NCBI GenBank assembly: GCA_934481385.1
Contig: CAKSPD010000005.1
Location: 77,593-141,592, forward strand
DNA: 64,000 nt
Reading direction: 5' to 3'
From: an uncultured Oscillospiraceae bacterium
GTDB lineage: Bacteria; Bacillota; Clostridia; Oscillospirales; Ruminococcaceae
Part shown: positions 50,853 through 59,841 of the stretch, one piece after another
Layout of the letters: each line of letters starts with the position of its first letter
Position numbering within the stretch: position 1 is the first letter of the stretch
The notes under the pieces: model-generated
Seen by the model: only the letters and a program-made list of their open reading frames with translations
Database searches by the model: none
Told to the model about the DNA's origin: nothing
Position numbers and translations under genes: made by a program

Positions 50853-52967
50853 ATGTTTGAAAATTACAGAACTTTCGAAACCACATATGCAGGCAGAAAG
50901 CTTATAGTTGAAACAGGTAAGACATGCGGTCTTTCAAATGGTTCATGCTGGGTTCGCTACGGTGAAACAGTTGTTATGGCTAATGTTACTGCAAGTCAGA
51001 AACCCCGTGAAGGCGTAGACTTCTTCCCTCTTTCAGTTGACTATGAAGAACGTCTTTATTCTATCGGAAAAATCCCCGGTTCTTTCACAAAACGTGAGGG
51101 CAAGCCTTCCGAAAAGGCTATCCTTACTTCCCGTATGGTTGACCGTCCTATCAGACCTCTTTTCCCTAAGGATATGAGAAATGATGTGTCTGTTGTTATG
51201 ACTGTCCTTGCCGTTGACCCCGACAATTCTCCCGAAATCACCGGTATGATTGCTACTTCAATTGCTATTTCAATTTCCGATATTCCGTGGAACGGCCCTA
51301 TTGCCGGTATATCAGTCGGTCTTGTTGACGGTGAAATTGTTCTCAATCCTAACGTTGAACAGCGTGCAAAATCCGACCTCAATCTTACTGTTGCCGGTTC
51401 TGCTGAAAAAATCGTTATGATTGAAGCAGGTGCTAATGAAGTTCCGGAAGATAAAATGCTTGAAGCTATTATGACAGGTCACGAAGAAATCAAAAAGCTT
51501 GTTGCATTTATCAGCGATATTCAGGCTCAGATTGGCAAGAAGAAGTTTGAATTTGAATCTCAGGAAGTTGACCACGATATGTTCGATGCAATTGAAGAAT
51601 TTGCTTCCGAACGTGTTAAATTCGCTCTTGATACAAATGACAAGAATATACGTGAAGAAAGACTTGCTCCTATTGTTGATGATATTCACGCAAAATTCGA
51701 TGAAGTATATCCTGAACAGATTCCTATGATTGATGAATGTATCTATAAACTTCAGAAAAAGATTGTAAGAAACTGGCTCTATGAAGGCAAACGTGTTGAC
51801 GGCAGAGGAATAGACGAAATCCGTCCGCTTTCTGCTGAAGTAGGACTTCTTCCGAGAGTTCACGGTTCAGGTCTTTTCACAAGAGGTCAGACTCAGGTTC
51901 TCACAATCGCTACATTAGGCCCTGTAAGTGATGCACAGAAAATTGAAGGTCTTGATGAAGAAGATTCAAAACGCTATATGCACCACTACAATTTCCCTTC
52001 ATATTCAGTAGGTGAAACAAAACCTTCAAGAGGCCCCGGCAGACGTGAAATCGGTCACGGTGCTCTGGCAGAAAGAGCTTTAGAGCCTGTTATTCCGCCT
52101 GTTGAAGAATTTCCTTATGCACTCAGACTTGTTTCAGAGGTACTTTCTTCAAACGGTTCAACATCACAGGGTTCAATCTGCGGTTCAACTCTTGCACTTA
52201 TGGACGCAGGTGTTCCGATTAAAGCTCCTGTTGCAGGTATCTCATGCGGTCTTATAACACTTCCTGACAGCGATGACTTTATGACTATGGTTGATATTCA
52301 GGGACTTGAGGACTTCTTCGGCGATATGGACTTCAAGGTTGGCGGTACTCACAAGGGTATCACTGCTATTCAGGTTGATATAAAGGTTGACGGTCTTACT
52401 CCTGCTATCATCAAGGAAGCTTTTGAAAAGACAAGAAAAGCCCGTATTTATATACTTGATGAAATTATGCTCAAGGCTATTCCGGAATCAAGAGCATCTG
52501 TAAACAAGTATGCTCCGAAAATGAAACAGACTAAAATTCCTGTTGACAAAATCCGTGAAGTAATCGGTCAGGGCGGTAAGGTTATCCAGAAGATTTCCGC
52601 TGAATGTGATGTAAAAATCGACATAAGCGATGACGGAAACGTATTTATCAGCGGTATTGATGAAGATAACGTTAAAAAGGCTCTCCAGATTGTTCATACA
52701 ATTGCAAATGACCCTGAAGTAGGTGCTATTTACAGAGGTAAGGTTGTAAGAATTATGAACTTCGGTGCTTTCGTTGAAATAGCTCCCGGAAAGGACGGGC
52801 TTGTTCATATTTCAAAGCTCGACAAGAACAGAGTTGAAAAGGTTGAAGATGTTGTTTCTGTCGGCGATGAAATTGTTGTAAAGGTTACTGATATTGACAA
52901 TCAGGGCAGAATCAATCTTTCAAGAAAAGATGCTCTTGCTGAAATTGAAGCAAAGAAAAATTCATAA
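50853..52967 (+). CDS. pnp: Polynucleotide phosphorylase (PNPase)
   Basis: A 704-residue 3'-5' exoribonuclease and degradosome component. Two RNase PH domains flank an alpha-helical linker: MFENYRTFETTYAGRKLIVE and KIPGSFTKREGKPSEKA in the first, RVHGSGLFTRGQTQVLTIAT, FPSYSVGETKPSRGPGRREI and DFFGDMDFKVGGTHKGITAI in the second. KH (VIGQGGKVIQKISAE) and S1 (VVRIMNFGAFVEIAPGKDG) domains follow. The start at 50853 is set by AGGAGG 7 bp upstream; an in-frame ATG at 50778 lies within the leader hairpin. Confidence 0.97.
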   Translation: MFENYRTFETTYAGRKLIVETGKTCGLSNGSCWVRYGETVVMANVTASQKPREGVDFFPLSVDYEERLYSIGKIPGSFTKREGKPSEKAILTSRMVDRPIRPLFPKDMRNDVSVVMTVLAVDPDNSPEITGMIATSIAISISDIPWNGPIAGISVGLVDGEIVLNPNVEQRAKSDLNLTVAGSAEKIVMIEAGANEVPEDKMLEAIMTGHEEIKKLVAFISDIQAQIGKKKFEFESQEVDHDMFDAIEEFASERVKFALDTNDKNIREERLAPIVDDIHAKFDEVYPEQIPMIDECIYKLQKKIVRNWLYEGKRVDGRGIDEIRPLSAEVGLLPRVHGSGLFTRGQTQVLTIATLGPVSDAQKIEGLDEEDSKRYMHHYNFPSYSVGETKPSRGPGRREIGHGALAERALEPVIPPVEEFPYALRLVSEVLSSNGSTSQGSICGSTLALMDAGVPIKAPVAGISCGLITLPDSDDFMTMVDIQGLEDFFGDMDFKVGGTHKGITAIQVDIKVDGLTPAIIKEAFEKTRKARIYILDEIMLKAIPESRASVNKYAPKMKQTKIPVDKIREVIGQGGKVIQKISAECDVKIDISDDGNVFISGIDEDNVKKALQIVHTIANDPEVGAIYRGKVVRIMNFGAFVEIAPGKDGLVHISKLDKNRVEKVEDVVSVGDEIVVKVTDIDNQGRINLSRKDALAEIEAKKNS

Positions 52968-52971
52968 AATC

Positions 52972-53007
52972 AAACGGCGGATAATAAAAATTATCCGCCG
53001 TTTTTTT
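52972..53007. terminator. Bidirectional terminator between pnp and the GH59-like gene
   Basis: A 14-bp stem AAACGGCGGATAAT / ATTATCCGCCGTTT with T-runs on both sides serves convergent genes. Confidence 0.88.
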
Positions 53008-53009
53008 GT

Positions 53010-55445
53010 TTATAAAGATATATCAGAATTTCCGAATATAAGAACAGAATCAAGAATTATTTCTCCGCTTATTACAGTTACTCTTATTTTATGCTTATGA
53101 TATGATATATTTTTCATTCTGTAAAAAGCCTGTCTGTAAAGAGTTCCGCCTACTTCAATGTTGCTGACTGAAACTTTTCTGCCGTCAACTTCTATATCAA
53201 GTTTTGCAAATTCAACAGTTCCGCAGAGTGCAAATCCGTATCCTGTATATTCAAGCTCAAATGATGTATATTCTCCCAGTTTAACATTAGTGCGGTTGCT
53301 GTATTTATAAGATGCATCTGCATCAGCATGTGCATCTCTTGTATAGCTTATATCTGATGACAAAGCATCAATTCTTCCTGCATATTCAACAGTTCCGCTT
53401 ACAGCATTTACTTTCAGACTGCGGAATTTATTTTCATAGAATCCGCTTAGTATCGCAACACGTCCGCAGGGACAAAGTACGTTTTTTTCTTCAAAATCAC
53501 CTATGAATTTATCATTGAGATAAATCATGTATATATTCGCAAGAGCAAGTATTTTTATCTTGTTCCAGCGTTTTTTATTGAGGTTATCAATGCTGAAAGA
53601 TGAAACGATTTTGTCCATAAAACATATTTCAGCGTGACTGTCGGCATATATTTTTACAGAACAGCCACATTCTGCTGTATTTTCGCAGGCACAGGAAGAA
53701 TCATAATGAACGCTCATTCCTGCATAGTTATCTCTTGAAGTGTTTACAAGGAAAAATTCCAGTTCTGCCGAATAGTTTACCCAAGAATCATCACCGAGAG
53801 AAGTAATCGGATTCGGAGTATCTCTGAAAACACTGTTTTCCGGAAGCATATCCTTTCTGACTTTCTGCTGAAGAACACTCCCTGATATTTCAAAACAGCC
53901 TCCCGAATCTGTGGTAAGCAACGGAGCATTTCCTCTTGTTTCAGCAAAAAATTCAGGATACAAAAAACTGTCCTTATACGGAAGTTCAAGACGTTTTTTC
54001 TTGAAAAGAGGTCTTTTAACCGTATCTGTTCCCTTTACAAATGAAGCATCAAGAGTTGTGAGAGTAAGAATTGAACCTGCTTTCACTTCAACATAGAGTC
54101 TGCTTTTGAAAGGTTTTTTCGCTGAAGTTTTCCTGAACCAGTTTGATGCATAATGATGTTCAAACTGAGGTGATTTTGTTTCGATAATATTGAATATTCT
54201 TTCGTCCATATTCAAGGCTGAAACATCTATGCTGTATCCTTTTGATTTTGAAGTATTGTTGCAGAATACTGCTGTTATTTCAGATTTGTTTTCAGGCATA
54301 AGAACAATACATTCTTCAGGAACGTTTTCAATAAAACGCCAGCCTTTTTCCGCAAATCTTGTAAAGTGCATAGTCATAAAGAAACTGCTGTTTATGCTGT
54401 AATATGCAGACCATGGCGAATTGGCAGTTATAAGCTGTGAGGGAAAATGACTTGTACCGTTATAAAATCCCGAAACAGCAGGGAAAAACTGATACATTGT
54501 CATTTTTTTTACTGAAAAGGCTTTTATTATTTCAGATGCCACATCTGTTATACTGTTTTTTCCTGAAATTCCGCTTGCATTGGAATTAATCGCAAACTTT
54601 GGAACGTTTCCTGACGGTCTGCCGTCACAGTACCATATTTCCTTGCTGTTATTTTCAAATGCATGTGCATTATTTCTGAAACTTATAACATCTGTTGATT
54701 TTCTGAATGCATCATTTTTCAGCATTTCTTCCATACAGTTTGAAGAAATTATTTTTATCTTTGAATAATCGTAAAATTTACGCTTTTCCGATTTAAGACG
54801 CTTTGAAAAATATATCAGCCATTCGGAATCTGAAATTTCCTCACCGTTTCTCTGGGGACTTATGTAATCAATTTTCATTCCGAGATTTTTAAATGCACTT
54901 TTTATTGTTTCAAGATACCATATATATCTTGCACGATACCCGTTTCGTTTACTTTCGGAAAAAGCATTCTTTACCCAGAAAGGTTCTCCGCAGTGCATAA
55001 GTTCAATTGTTATTTCCGGATTTACTTTCAGTGCATCTGAGGCAAAAATAAATCCTGAGCTGTTGAGAACATTGTTTTCACCGTCCTCATAACGCATAAC
55101 TGAAGATTCTGTTCCTGATACTGAATTTACATCTGAACCGATTTCAATTCTTATATGCGAAAGCTCTGCACCGTATCCCTTTTTAAAAAGAAGATTCAGA
55201 ATTTCATTGTATACTTCAGGGTGAAGCAATTTATAATCAAGCAGAAGTTTTGAAGAACCGCTTGCAGTTGTACAGCCCATTCCCCTGAAAAAAACATTCT
55301 GTTTCATATTCATTGAGGACGGATTGATTTCAAATTTCACTGTGTTTGCTCTTGCAACAGTTCTGCCTGCAAAATCACTGAGTCCTGTAATCATTCCCCA
55401 GCCTGCACCGAATGAAAAGTGCTTTGAATTTTTTTCAATTTCCAT
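53010..55445 (-). CDS. GH59 (galactocerebrosidase-fold) protein with altered catalytic residues
   Basis: An 811-residue protein with no signal peptide. Residues about 52-400 follow human/mouse GALC: FRGMGCTTASGSSKLLLDY (GALC FDGIGAVSGGGATSRLLV), EILNLLFKKGYGAELSHIRI, EIGSDVNSVSGTESSVMRYE, KIISSNCM, SPWSAYYSINSSFF and HFTRFAEKGWRFI. At the acid/base site GALC has IGIWNERSYN while this has ISPQRNGEE (Gln198); at the nucleophile site GALC has LWSSEDF while this has IWYCDGRP (Asp274). Residues 400-811 look like beta-sandwich and lectin-like domains. It is probably a non-catalytic or repurposed cytosolic carbohydrate binder. It lies 14 bp after trmB. Confidence 0.75.
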   Translation of the reverse strand: MEIEKNSKHFSFGAGWGMITGLSDFAGRTVARANTVKFEINPSSMNMKQNVFFRGMGCTTASGSSKLLLDYKLLHPEVYNEILNLLFKKGYGAELSHIRIEIGSDVNSVSGTESSVMRYEDGENNVLNSSGFIFASDALKVNPEITIELMHCGEPFWVKNAFSESKRNGYRARYIWYLETIKSAFKNLGMKIDYISPQRNGEEISDSEWLIYFSKRLKSEKRKFYDYSKIKIISSNCMEEMLKNDAFRKSTDVISFRNNAHAFENNSKEIWYCDGRPSGNVPKFAINSNASGISGKNSITDVASEIIKAFSVKKMTMYQFFPAVSGFYNGTSHFPSQLITANSPWSAYYSINSSFFMTMHFTRFAEKGWRFIENVPEECIVLMPENKSEITAVFCNNTSKSKGYSIDVSALNMDERIFNIIETKSPQFEHHYASNWFRKTSAKKPFKSRLYVEVKAGSILTLTTLDASFVKGTDTVKRPLFKKKRLELPYKDSFLYPEFFAETRGNAPLLTTDSGGCFEISGSVLQQKVRKDMLPENSVFRDTPNPITSLGDDSWVNYSAELEFFLVNTSRDNYAGMSVHYDSSCACENTAECGCSVKIYADSHAEICFMDKIVSSFSIDNLNKKRWNKIKILALANIYMIYLNDKFIGDFEEKNVLCPCGRVAILSGFYENKFRSLKVNAVSGTVEYAGRIDALSSDISYTRDAHADADASYKYSNRTNVKLGEYTSFELEYTGYGFALCGTVEFAKLDIEVDGRKVSVSNIEVGGTLYRQAFYRMKNISYHKHKIRVTVISGEIILDSVLIFGNSDISL

Positions 55446-55459
55446 TTTGCCGTACTCCG

Positions 55460-56128
55460 TCAGATTTGATTGATATTTTCCGGTTCTGCAATCAGAAATT
55501 TTATTTTTTTACCCTCATCAGTAAACATCTTTTCATGCTCTGTGACAAAATTTTCAATATTTTTTTCACTGTGCAAATCCCATGTACTGAATTTTATTCT
55601 GAATCCTGCCTCACGAAAATATTCAAATGATTCCTCAAAAAGTTCATCATCATCAGTCTTGAACCAAAGTTCACCGTGAAGAATTTTTTTATAGTTAATA
55701 AGCTGTCTTGTATGAGTAAGACGGCGTTTTTTATGTTTCTTCTTAGGCCATGGATTACAGAAATTTATATATATTCTGTCTGCATGGTCATTTTCTCCGA
55801 AAGTTTCCTGAAACTGTTCTATATTCTGAATAAATATTTTTATATTGTCAGTATCTTTTCCGGCTTCCTGACAGCTCTGTTCAATTTTACGCTTTGCGAG
55901 AACGAGCATTTCACTTTTTATATCCATAGCAATGAAATTTACTTCGGGGTGACTCACAACAATCTGAGAAATAAACCCGCCTTTTCCACAGCCGAGTTCA
56001 ATATATAAAGGTTTTGAATTATCCTCAAAAACAGTATTCCATTTATTTTTGTAATCCTGTGGATTCTGTATGCAGAACGGACATGCTTCAAGCTCAGGCT
56101 TTGCCCACGGTTTATGTCTTATTCTCAT
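55460..56128 (-). CDS. trmB: TrmB, tRNA (guanine-N7)-methyltransferase
   Basis: A 222-residue SAM enzyme that forms m7G46 in the tRNA variable loop. Motifs: the SAM loop YIELGCGKGGFISQIV, FIAMDIKSEML, INFCNPWPKKKHKKRRLTH (family hallmark NFxDPWPKxxHxKRR) and WFKTDDDELFEESFEYF. The N-terminus RIRHKPWAKPELEACPFCIQ is also typical for Firmicute TrmB. It precedes the GH59-like gene. Confidence 0.95.
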   Translation of the reverse strand: MRIRHKPWAKPELEACPFCIQNPQDYKNKWNTVFEDNSKPLYIELGCGKGGFISQIVVSHPEVNFIAMDIKSEMLVLAKRKIEQSCQEAGKDTDNIKIFIQNIEQFQETFGENDHADRIYINFCNPWPKKKHKKRRLTHTRQLINYKKILHGELWFKTDDDELFEESFEYFREAGFRIKFSTWDLHSEKNIENFVTEHEKMFTDEGKKIKFLIAEPENINQI

Positions 56129-56170
56129 TTTAAATTCCTCCGTATAATTTACTGAATTTCAAAAAATTTC

Positions 56171-56196
56171 AAGGGCGAATGAAATAATCCGCCCTT
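56171..56196. terminator. Terminator after the acyl-CoA ligase-like gene
   Basis: A stem AAGGGCG / CGCCCTT extended by AAT/ATT-type pairs, T-rich on both strands. On the minus strand it separates the ligase gene from trmB. Confidence 0.8.
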
Positions 56197-56201
56197 TTAT
56201 T

Positions 56202-57833
56202 TTATTTTATCTGTGCTTCAACAAGACTTCCGCCACAGTATTTTTCTCTGAGTCTGGGCTTTTCAATTTTGCCTGTCGGATTTCTCGGAACATCAGCAAA
56301 TATTATTTTTCTCGGACGCTTATATCTTGGCAGTGAATTACAGAACTGCATTATTTCTTCATCAGTACAGCTGTAACCTTCTTTTATTTCGATTATGGCA
56401 CATGAAATTTCTCCAAGACGTGCATCAGGAAGTCCTATAACTGCAACGTCCTTTACAGCCGAATGACTTCTGAGGAAATCTTCAATCTGTACAGGATATA
56501 TATTTTCACCGCCCGAAATTATAACATCTTTTTTTCTGTCAACAAGATATATAAATCCGTCCTCATCAATACGAGCCATATCTCCTGTAAAAAGCCAGCC
56601 GTCACGAAGCACGGATTCAGTAGCCTCGGGGTCATGGTAATAGCATTTCATAACTCCCCTGCCCTTGACAGCAAGTTCTCCGACTTCACCCTGCGGAACT
56701 TCATTTCCTTCAGTATCGCAGACCTTAACCTGCCATTTATATCCCGCAACACCGATTGCTCCGACTTTATGTATATTTTCAACACCGAGATGAACACAGC
56801 CTGGGCCTATTGATTCAGAAAGTCCATAGTTTGTATCATACTGATGATTCGGGAACTTTTCTTTCCAGCGTTTTATAAGGCTCGGAGGAACAGGCTGAGC
56901 ACCGATATGCATAAGTCGCCACTGGTCAAGCTTATAATCTTCAAGCTTTATATCACCTCTGTCAATGGCATCAAGAATATCCTGAGCCCACGGAACAAGA
57001 AGCCATACAATTGTACACTGTTCATCTGAAACAGCTTTTAAAATCCATTCGGGTTTTATTCCTCTGAGAAGAACGGCTCTGCTCCCTGAAATAAGACTGC
57101 CGAACCAGTGCATTTTAGCTCCCGTATGATAAAGAGGAGGAATGCAGAGGAAATTGTCATCTCTTGTCTGTGAATGGTGATTCTGTTCAGTTTCGCAGGC
57201 TGAAACAAGGCTCAGATGATTATGAAGAATAGCTTTCGGGAAACCTGTTGTACCTGATGAAAAATATATTGCTGAATCGTCATCATCAGTAATTTTAACA
57301 TCAGGACGTTCTGTGCTGTATTTTGAAACAAGCTTTGAATAACTTTTTGCAAAAGTCGGACAGTCACAGCCTACAAATATTTTAAGGCGTATATCAGGTA
57401 TAATATCACATATTGCTTCCATACGTCCGACAAATTCCTTGCCGAATACTATTGCACTCGATTCAGAGAGGTCAAGACAGTATTTTATTTCATCTGCTGT
57501 ATATCTGTAATTAAGCGGAACGGCAACTGCTCCCGCCTTGAGTATTCCGAAATATACAGGAAGCCATTCAAGACAGTTCATAAGAAGAATTGCAACTTTT
57601 TCACCTTTTTTAATTCCTTTTGATATAAGCATATTGGCAAAGCGATTTGCAGTATCATCAAACTGTTTCCATGTAATTTCACGCTTATACTGTTCCATAG
57701 GCTCTGTCTGAATAAGTGAATATTCTTTCCATGTACTTTCAGCACCGTCAGGAATATCGGGATTTATTTCAGTAAGACAAATATCATTGCCGTATTTTTC
57801 GGCATTTTTTTCCAGAAAATCTGTAACAGGCAT
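56202..57833 (-). CDS. AMP-forming acyl-CoA synthetase-like adenylating enzyme
   Basis: A 543-residue ANL-superfamily enzyme. The P-loop AIYFSSGTTGFPKAILHNH, the A5 motif TNYGLSESIGPG, A7 WLFTGDMARIDEDGFI, A8 DRKKDVIISGGENIYPVQIE and the catalytic lysine PTGKIEKPRLREKY are complete, so it should be active. The carboxylic substrate cannot be told from sequence; fatty or aromatic acids are possible. The start is the ATG at 57833 (MPVTDFLEKN), with GGAG 8 bp upstream. It is monocistronic between its own promoter and a terminator. Confidence 0.88.
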   Translation of the reverse strand: MPVTDFLEKNAEKYGNDICLTEINPDIPDGAESTWKEYSLIQTEPMEQYKREITWKQFDDTANRFANMLISKGIKKGEKVAILLMNCLEWLPVYFGILKAGAVAVPLNYRYTADEIKYCLDLSESSAIVFGKEFVGRMEAICDIIPDIRLKIFVGCDCPTFAKSYSKLVSKYSTERPDVKITDDDDSAIYFSSGTTGFPKAILHNHLSLVSACETEQNHHSQTRDDNFLCIPPLYHTGAKMHWFGSLISGSRAVLLRGIKPEWILKAVSDEQCTIVWLLVPWAQDILDAIDRGDIKLEDYKLDQWRLMHIGAQPVPPSLIKRWKEKFPNHQYDTNYGLSESIGPGCVHLGVENIHKVGAIGVAGYKWQVKVCDTEGNEVPQGEVGELAVKGRGVMKCYYHDPEATESVLRDGWLFTGDMARIDEDGFIYLVDRKKDVIISGGENIYPVQIEDFLRSHSAVKDVAVIGLPDARLGEISCAIIEIKEGYSCTDEEIMQFCNSLPRYKRPRKIIFADVPRNPTGKIEKPRLREKYCGGSLVEAQIK

Positions 57834-57870
57834 TTTTCTAACTCCGTTCAATTTTATATTTATAAATTAT

Positions 57871-57899
57871 ATTATAGCACATTTCATTTTTAATTACAA
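57871..57899 (-). promoter_or_regulatory. SigA-type promoter of the acyl-CoA ligase-like gene
   Basis: On the minus strand: TTGTAA (57899-57894), 17 bp, TATAAT (57876-57871), with TGC before the -10. Confidence 0.8.
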
Positions 57900-57971
57900 G
57901 TATTTAATCCGAAAATATCCCTGAAACAAGATGAATATTTATTTACAGTGATAAAATCGCAGAAAAGGGAC

Positions 57972-58000
57972 TTGACAAAAGATAAAAAAGGTGATATATT
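57972..58000 (+). promoter_or_regulatory. SigA-type promoter of the ACT-domain/hom operon
   Basis: TTGACA (57972-57977), 17 bp, TATATT (57995-58000), with TGA before the -10. A leader of about 60 nt with a small TCCG-CAGG-CGGA hairpin follows; no T-box or threonine-leader peptide was seen. Confidence 0.85.
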
Positions 58001-58065
58001 AATTAGGTAACGTACAATTGTATTCCGCAGGCGGACATCTTGAACTGAAAAGAGTGTATTTTTTT

Positions 58066-58509
58066 ATGAATGACAATTCAAAATTTATTGTTGTTGATTC
58101 TGCTGTACTGCCTGACGTTTTCAGAAAGGTTCTGGAGGTCAAAAAGCTTATGGCTAACAAAGGTGAAAAAAGCTTTGCCTCTGCCTGCAAACGTATAGGC
58201 ATATCCAGAAGTGCTTATTACAAATATAAGGACAGCGTTTTTTCATATGAGGAAATGCTTGTTGAACGTATTGTTAATATATACGCCCTGCTGAAAGATG
58301 AACCGGGAGTTCTGTCAAGACTTATTGCGTTTTTTCACGAAATGAATGCAAATATACTTACAGTCAACCAGAATATCCCTGTTGACGGTGTTGCATCAGT
58401 AAATATGTCACTGAAACTTCAGGGAAATCTTAATCTGGATTCTGAAACACTGGACAGAATTTCAGAAGATGACGGCGTTGTGGAAATTAAAATTCTGTCT
58501 GCCAAATAA
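58066..58509 (+). CDS. ACT-domain protein of the PheB/UPF0735 family
   Basis: A 147-residue protein. Residues 1-60 form a helical, DNA-binding-like segment (KSFASACKRIGISRSAYYKYKD) and residues 70-147 an ACT domain (LLKDEPGVLSRLIAFFHEMN, ANILTVNQNIPVDGVASVN). ACT domains bind amino acids. It starts 27 bp upstream of hom, so it may sense threonine, methionine or phenylalanine for this operon. I start at 58066 (MNDNSKFIVVDS); an in-frame codon at 58018 encodes a segment with no family resemblance. The RBS is weak (AAAAGAG about 13 bp upstream). Confidence 0.87.
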   Translation: MNDNSKFIVVDSAVLPDVFRKVLEVKKLMANKGEKSFASACKRIGISRSAYYKYKDSVFSYEEMLVERIVNIYALLKDEPGVLSRLIAFFHEMNANILTVNQNIPVDGVASVNMSLKLQGNLNLDSETLDRISEDDGVVEIKILSAK

Positions 58510-58535
58510 AATTACTTGAAAGGATTTACTTTATT

Positions 58536-59720
58536 ATGTCAAAATTTGCTGTTTTAGGTCACGGAGTCGTTGGTTCAGGCGTTGTCGAGCTGTTTTATAA
58601 AAACAAGGAGAGTATCGAAAAAAAAGCCGGAACTCCTATGGACGTAAAATATATACTTGACCTCAGGGATTTTCCTGATTCCCCTTATGCTGATAAATTC
58701 ACTAAGGATTTCAATGTAATTCTCAATGACGATGAAGTTACTGCCGTTGCAGAATGTATGGGCGGTGTTGAACCTGCTTTCACTTTTGTAAGCAAGTGCC
58801 TCGAAAAAGGAAAAAGCGTTGCTACTTCAAATAAAGAACTTGTTGCTGAAAAAGGTGATATTCTTCTTAAAATCGCAAAGGAACATAACTGCAATTTCTT
58901 CTTTGAAGCAAGCGTAGGCGGTGCTATTCCGATTATAAGACCTCTCCACAAGTGCCTCGCCGGAAACAAGATTACTGCTGTTGCCGGTATTCTTAACGGA
59001 ACTACAAACTTCATTCTCAACAAGATGATTAATGATAAAATGAGCTTTGATGAAGCTCTTGCTCTTGCCCAGAAACTCGGATACGCTGAAAAAAATCCTG
59101 ATGCCGATGTAAAGGGATTTGATGCCTGCCGTAAAATCTGCATTATATCATCACTTGTATTCGGAAAACACGTTTATCCAAAGAGCGTTTACACTCAGGG
59201 AATTGAAAATGTAAGCCTTAAAGATGTTGATACTGCAAATTCTCTCGGATATGCCGTAAAGCTTATTGCATCTGTAAAGGAAAGCGAAAACGATAAAATT
59301 ATGCCTGCTGTAATGCCTATGCTCGTACCATACAGCAATCTTATGTCACATGTAGATGATGTATTCAATGCCTGCCTTGTAACAGGAAACGGATTTGATA
59401 AAATTCTTTTCTATGGCAGAGGTGCAGGAAAGTTCCCGACTGCAAGTGCCGTTCTCGGAGATGTTATTGACTGCGTAAAGCATAAAATTACAGTATTCTC
59501 ACAGTCATGGGATTCATCTTCTGATGACAGCTTTATTGATTCAATAGACAACTTCAAGGCAAAATGGTATGTAAGAACTGATTCTGATACTGATATGTCA
59601 GCTTATAATATCGAAAATAAGATTGAATGTGACGGTGAAACATCTTATATTATTTCAGAAATCACATTTGCCGAGGCTAAAAAAATCAAAGCAAAAGCAC
59701 TTTTTGCTGTTCTCAACTGA
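58536..59720 (+). CDS. hom: Homoserine dehydrogenase
   Basis: A 394-residue NAD(P)-dependent enzyme that reduces aspartate semialdehyde to homoserine for threonine and methionine. Motifs: VLGHGVVGSGVVELF, VATSNKELVAEKG, ASVGGAIPIIRPL, GILNGTTNFILNKM (the lysine), AQKLGYAEKNPDADVKGFDA and GRGAGKFPTASAVLGDVID. Bacillus Hom is about 430 residues with a complete C-terminal ACT domain; here only some 55 residues follow the catalytic part, which looks like a shortened ACT remnant. The separate ACT protein just upstream could replace it. Confidence 0.95.
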   Translation: MSKFAVLGHGVVGSGVVELFYKNKESIEKKAGTPMDVKYILDLRDFPDSPYADKFTKDFNVILNDDEVTAVAECMGGVEPAFTFVSKCLEKGKSVATSNKELVAEKGDILLKIAKEHNCNFFFEASVGGAIPIIRPLHKCLAGNKITAVAGILNGTTNFILNKMINDKMSFDEALALAQKLGYAEKNPDADVKGFDACRKICIISSLVFGKHVYPKSVYTQGIENVSLKDVDTANSLGYAVKLIASVKESENDKIMPAVMPMLVPYSNLMSHVDDVFNACLVTGNGFDKILFYGRGAGKFPTASAVLGDVIDCVKHKITVFSQSWDSSSDDSFIDSIDNFKAKWYVRTDSDTDMSAYNIENKIECDGETSYIISEITFAEAKKIKAKALFAVLN

Positions 59721-59741
59721 TTTCTTCACCTTCCTTAATAT

Positions 59742-59778
59742 ACGGATAACTTTCTATGTAAAGTTATCCGTTTTTTTA
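59742..59778 (+). terminator. Terminator after hom
   Basis: A 12-bp stem ACGGATAACTTT / AAAGTTATCCGT (59742-59753, 59760-59771) followed by TTTTTTT. Confidence 0.9.
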
Positions 59779-59841
59779 TTCTGTCATTGAATTATAAAAT
59801 CCGTAATAAATATATAGTATAAAAATTACGGAGGGCTGATA

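Noticed and set aside
51312..51863. Open frame of 183 codons antisense to pnp
   Set aside because: Phe/Ile/Asn-rich shadow of the pnp coding sequence; no RBS or promoter, and pnp is certain on the other strand.
57999..58066. T-box or leader-peptide attenuator before the ACT/hom operon
   Set aside because: The leader is about 60 nt, with no T-box sequence, no Thr-rich peptide and no terminator.
58685..59143. Open frame of 152 codons antisense to hom
   Set aside because: It lies wholly inside the conserved catalytic part of hom and has no start signal.
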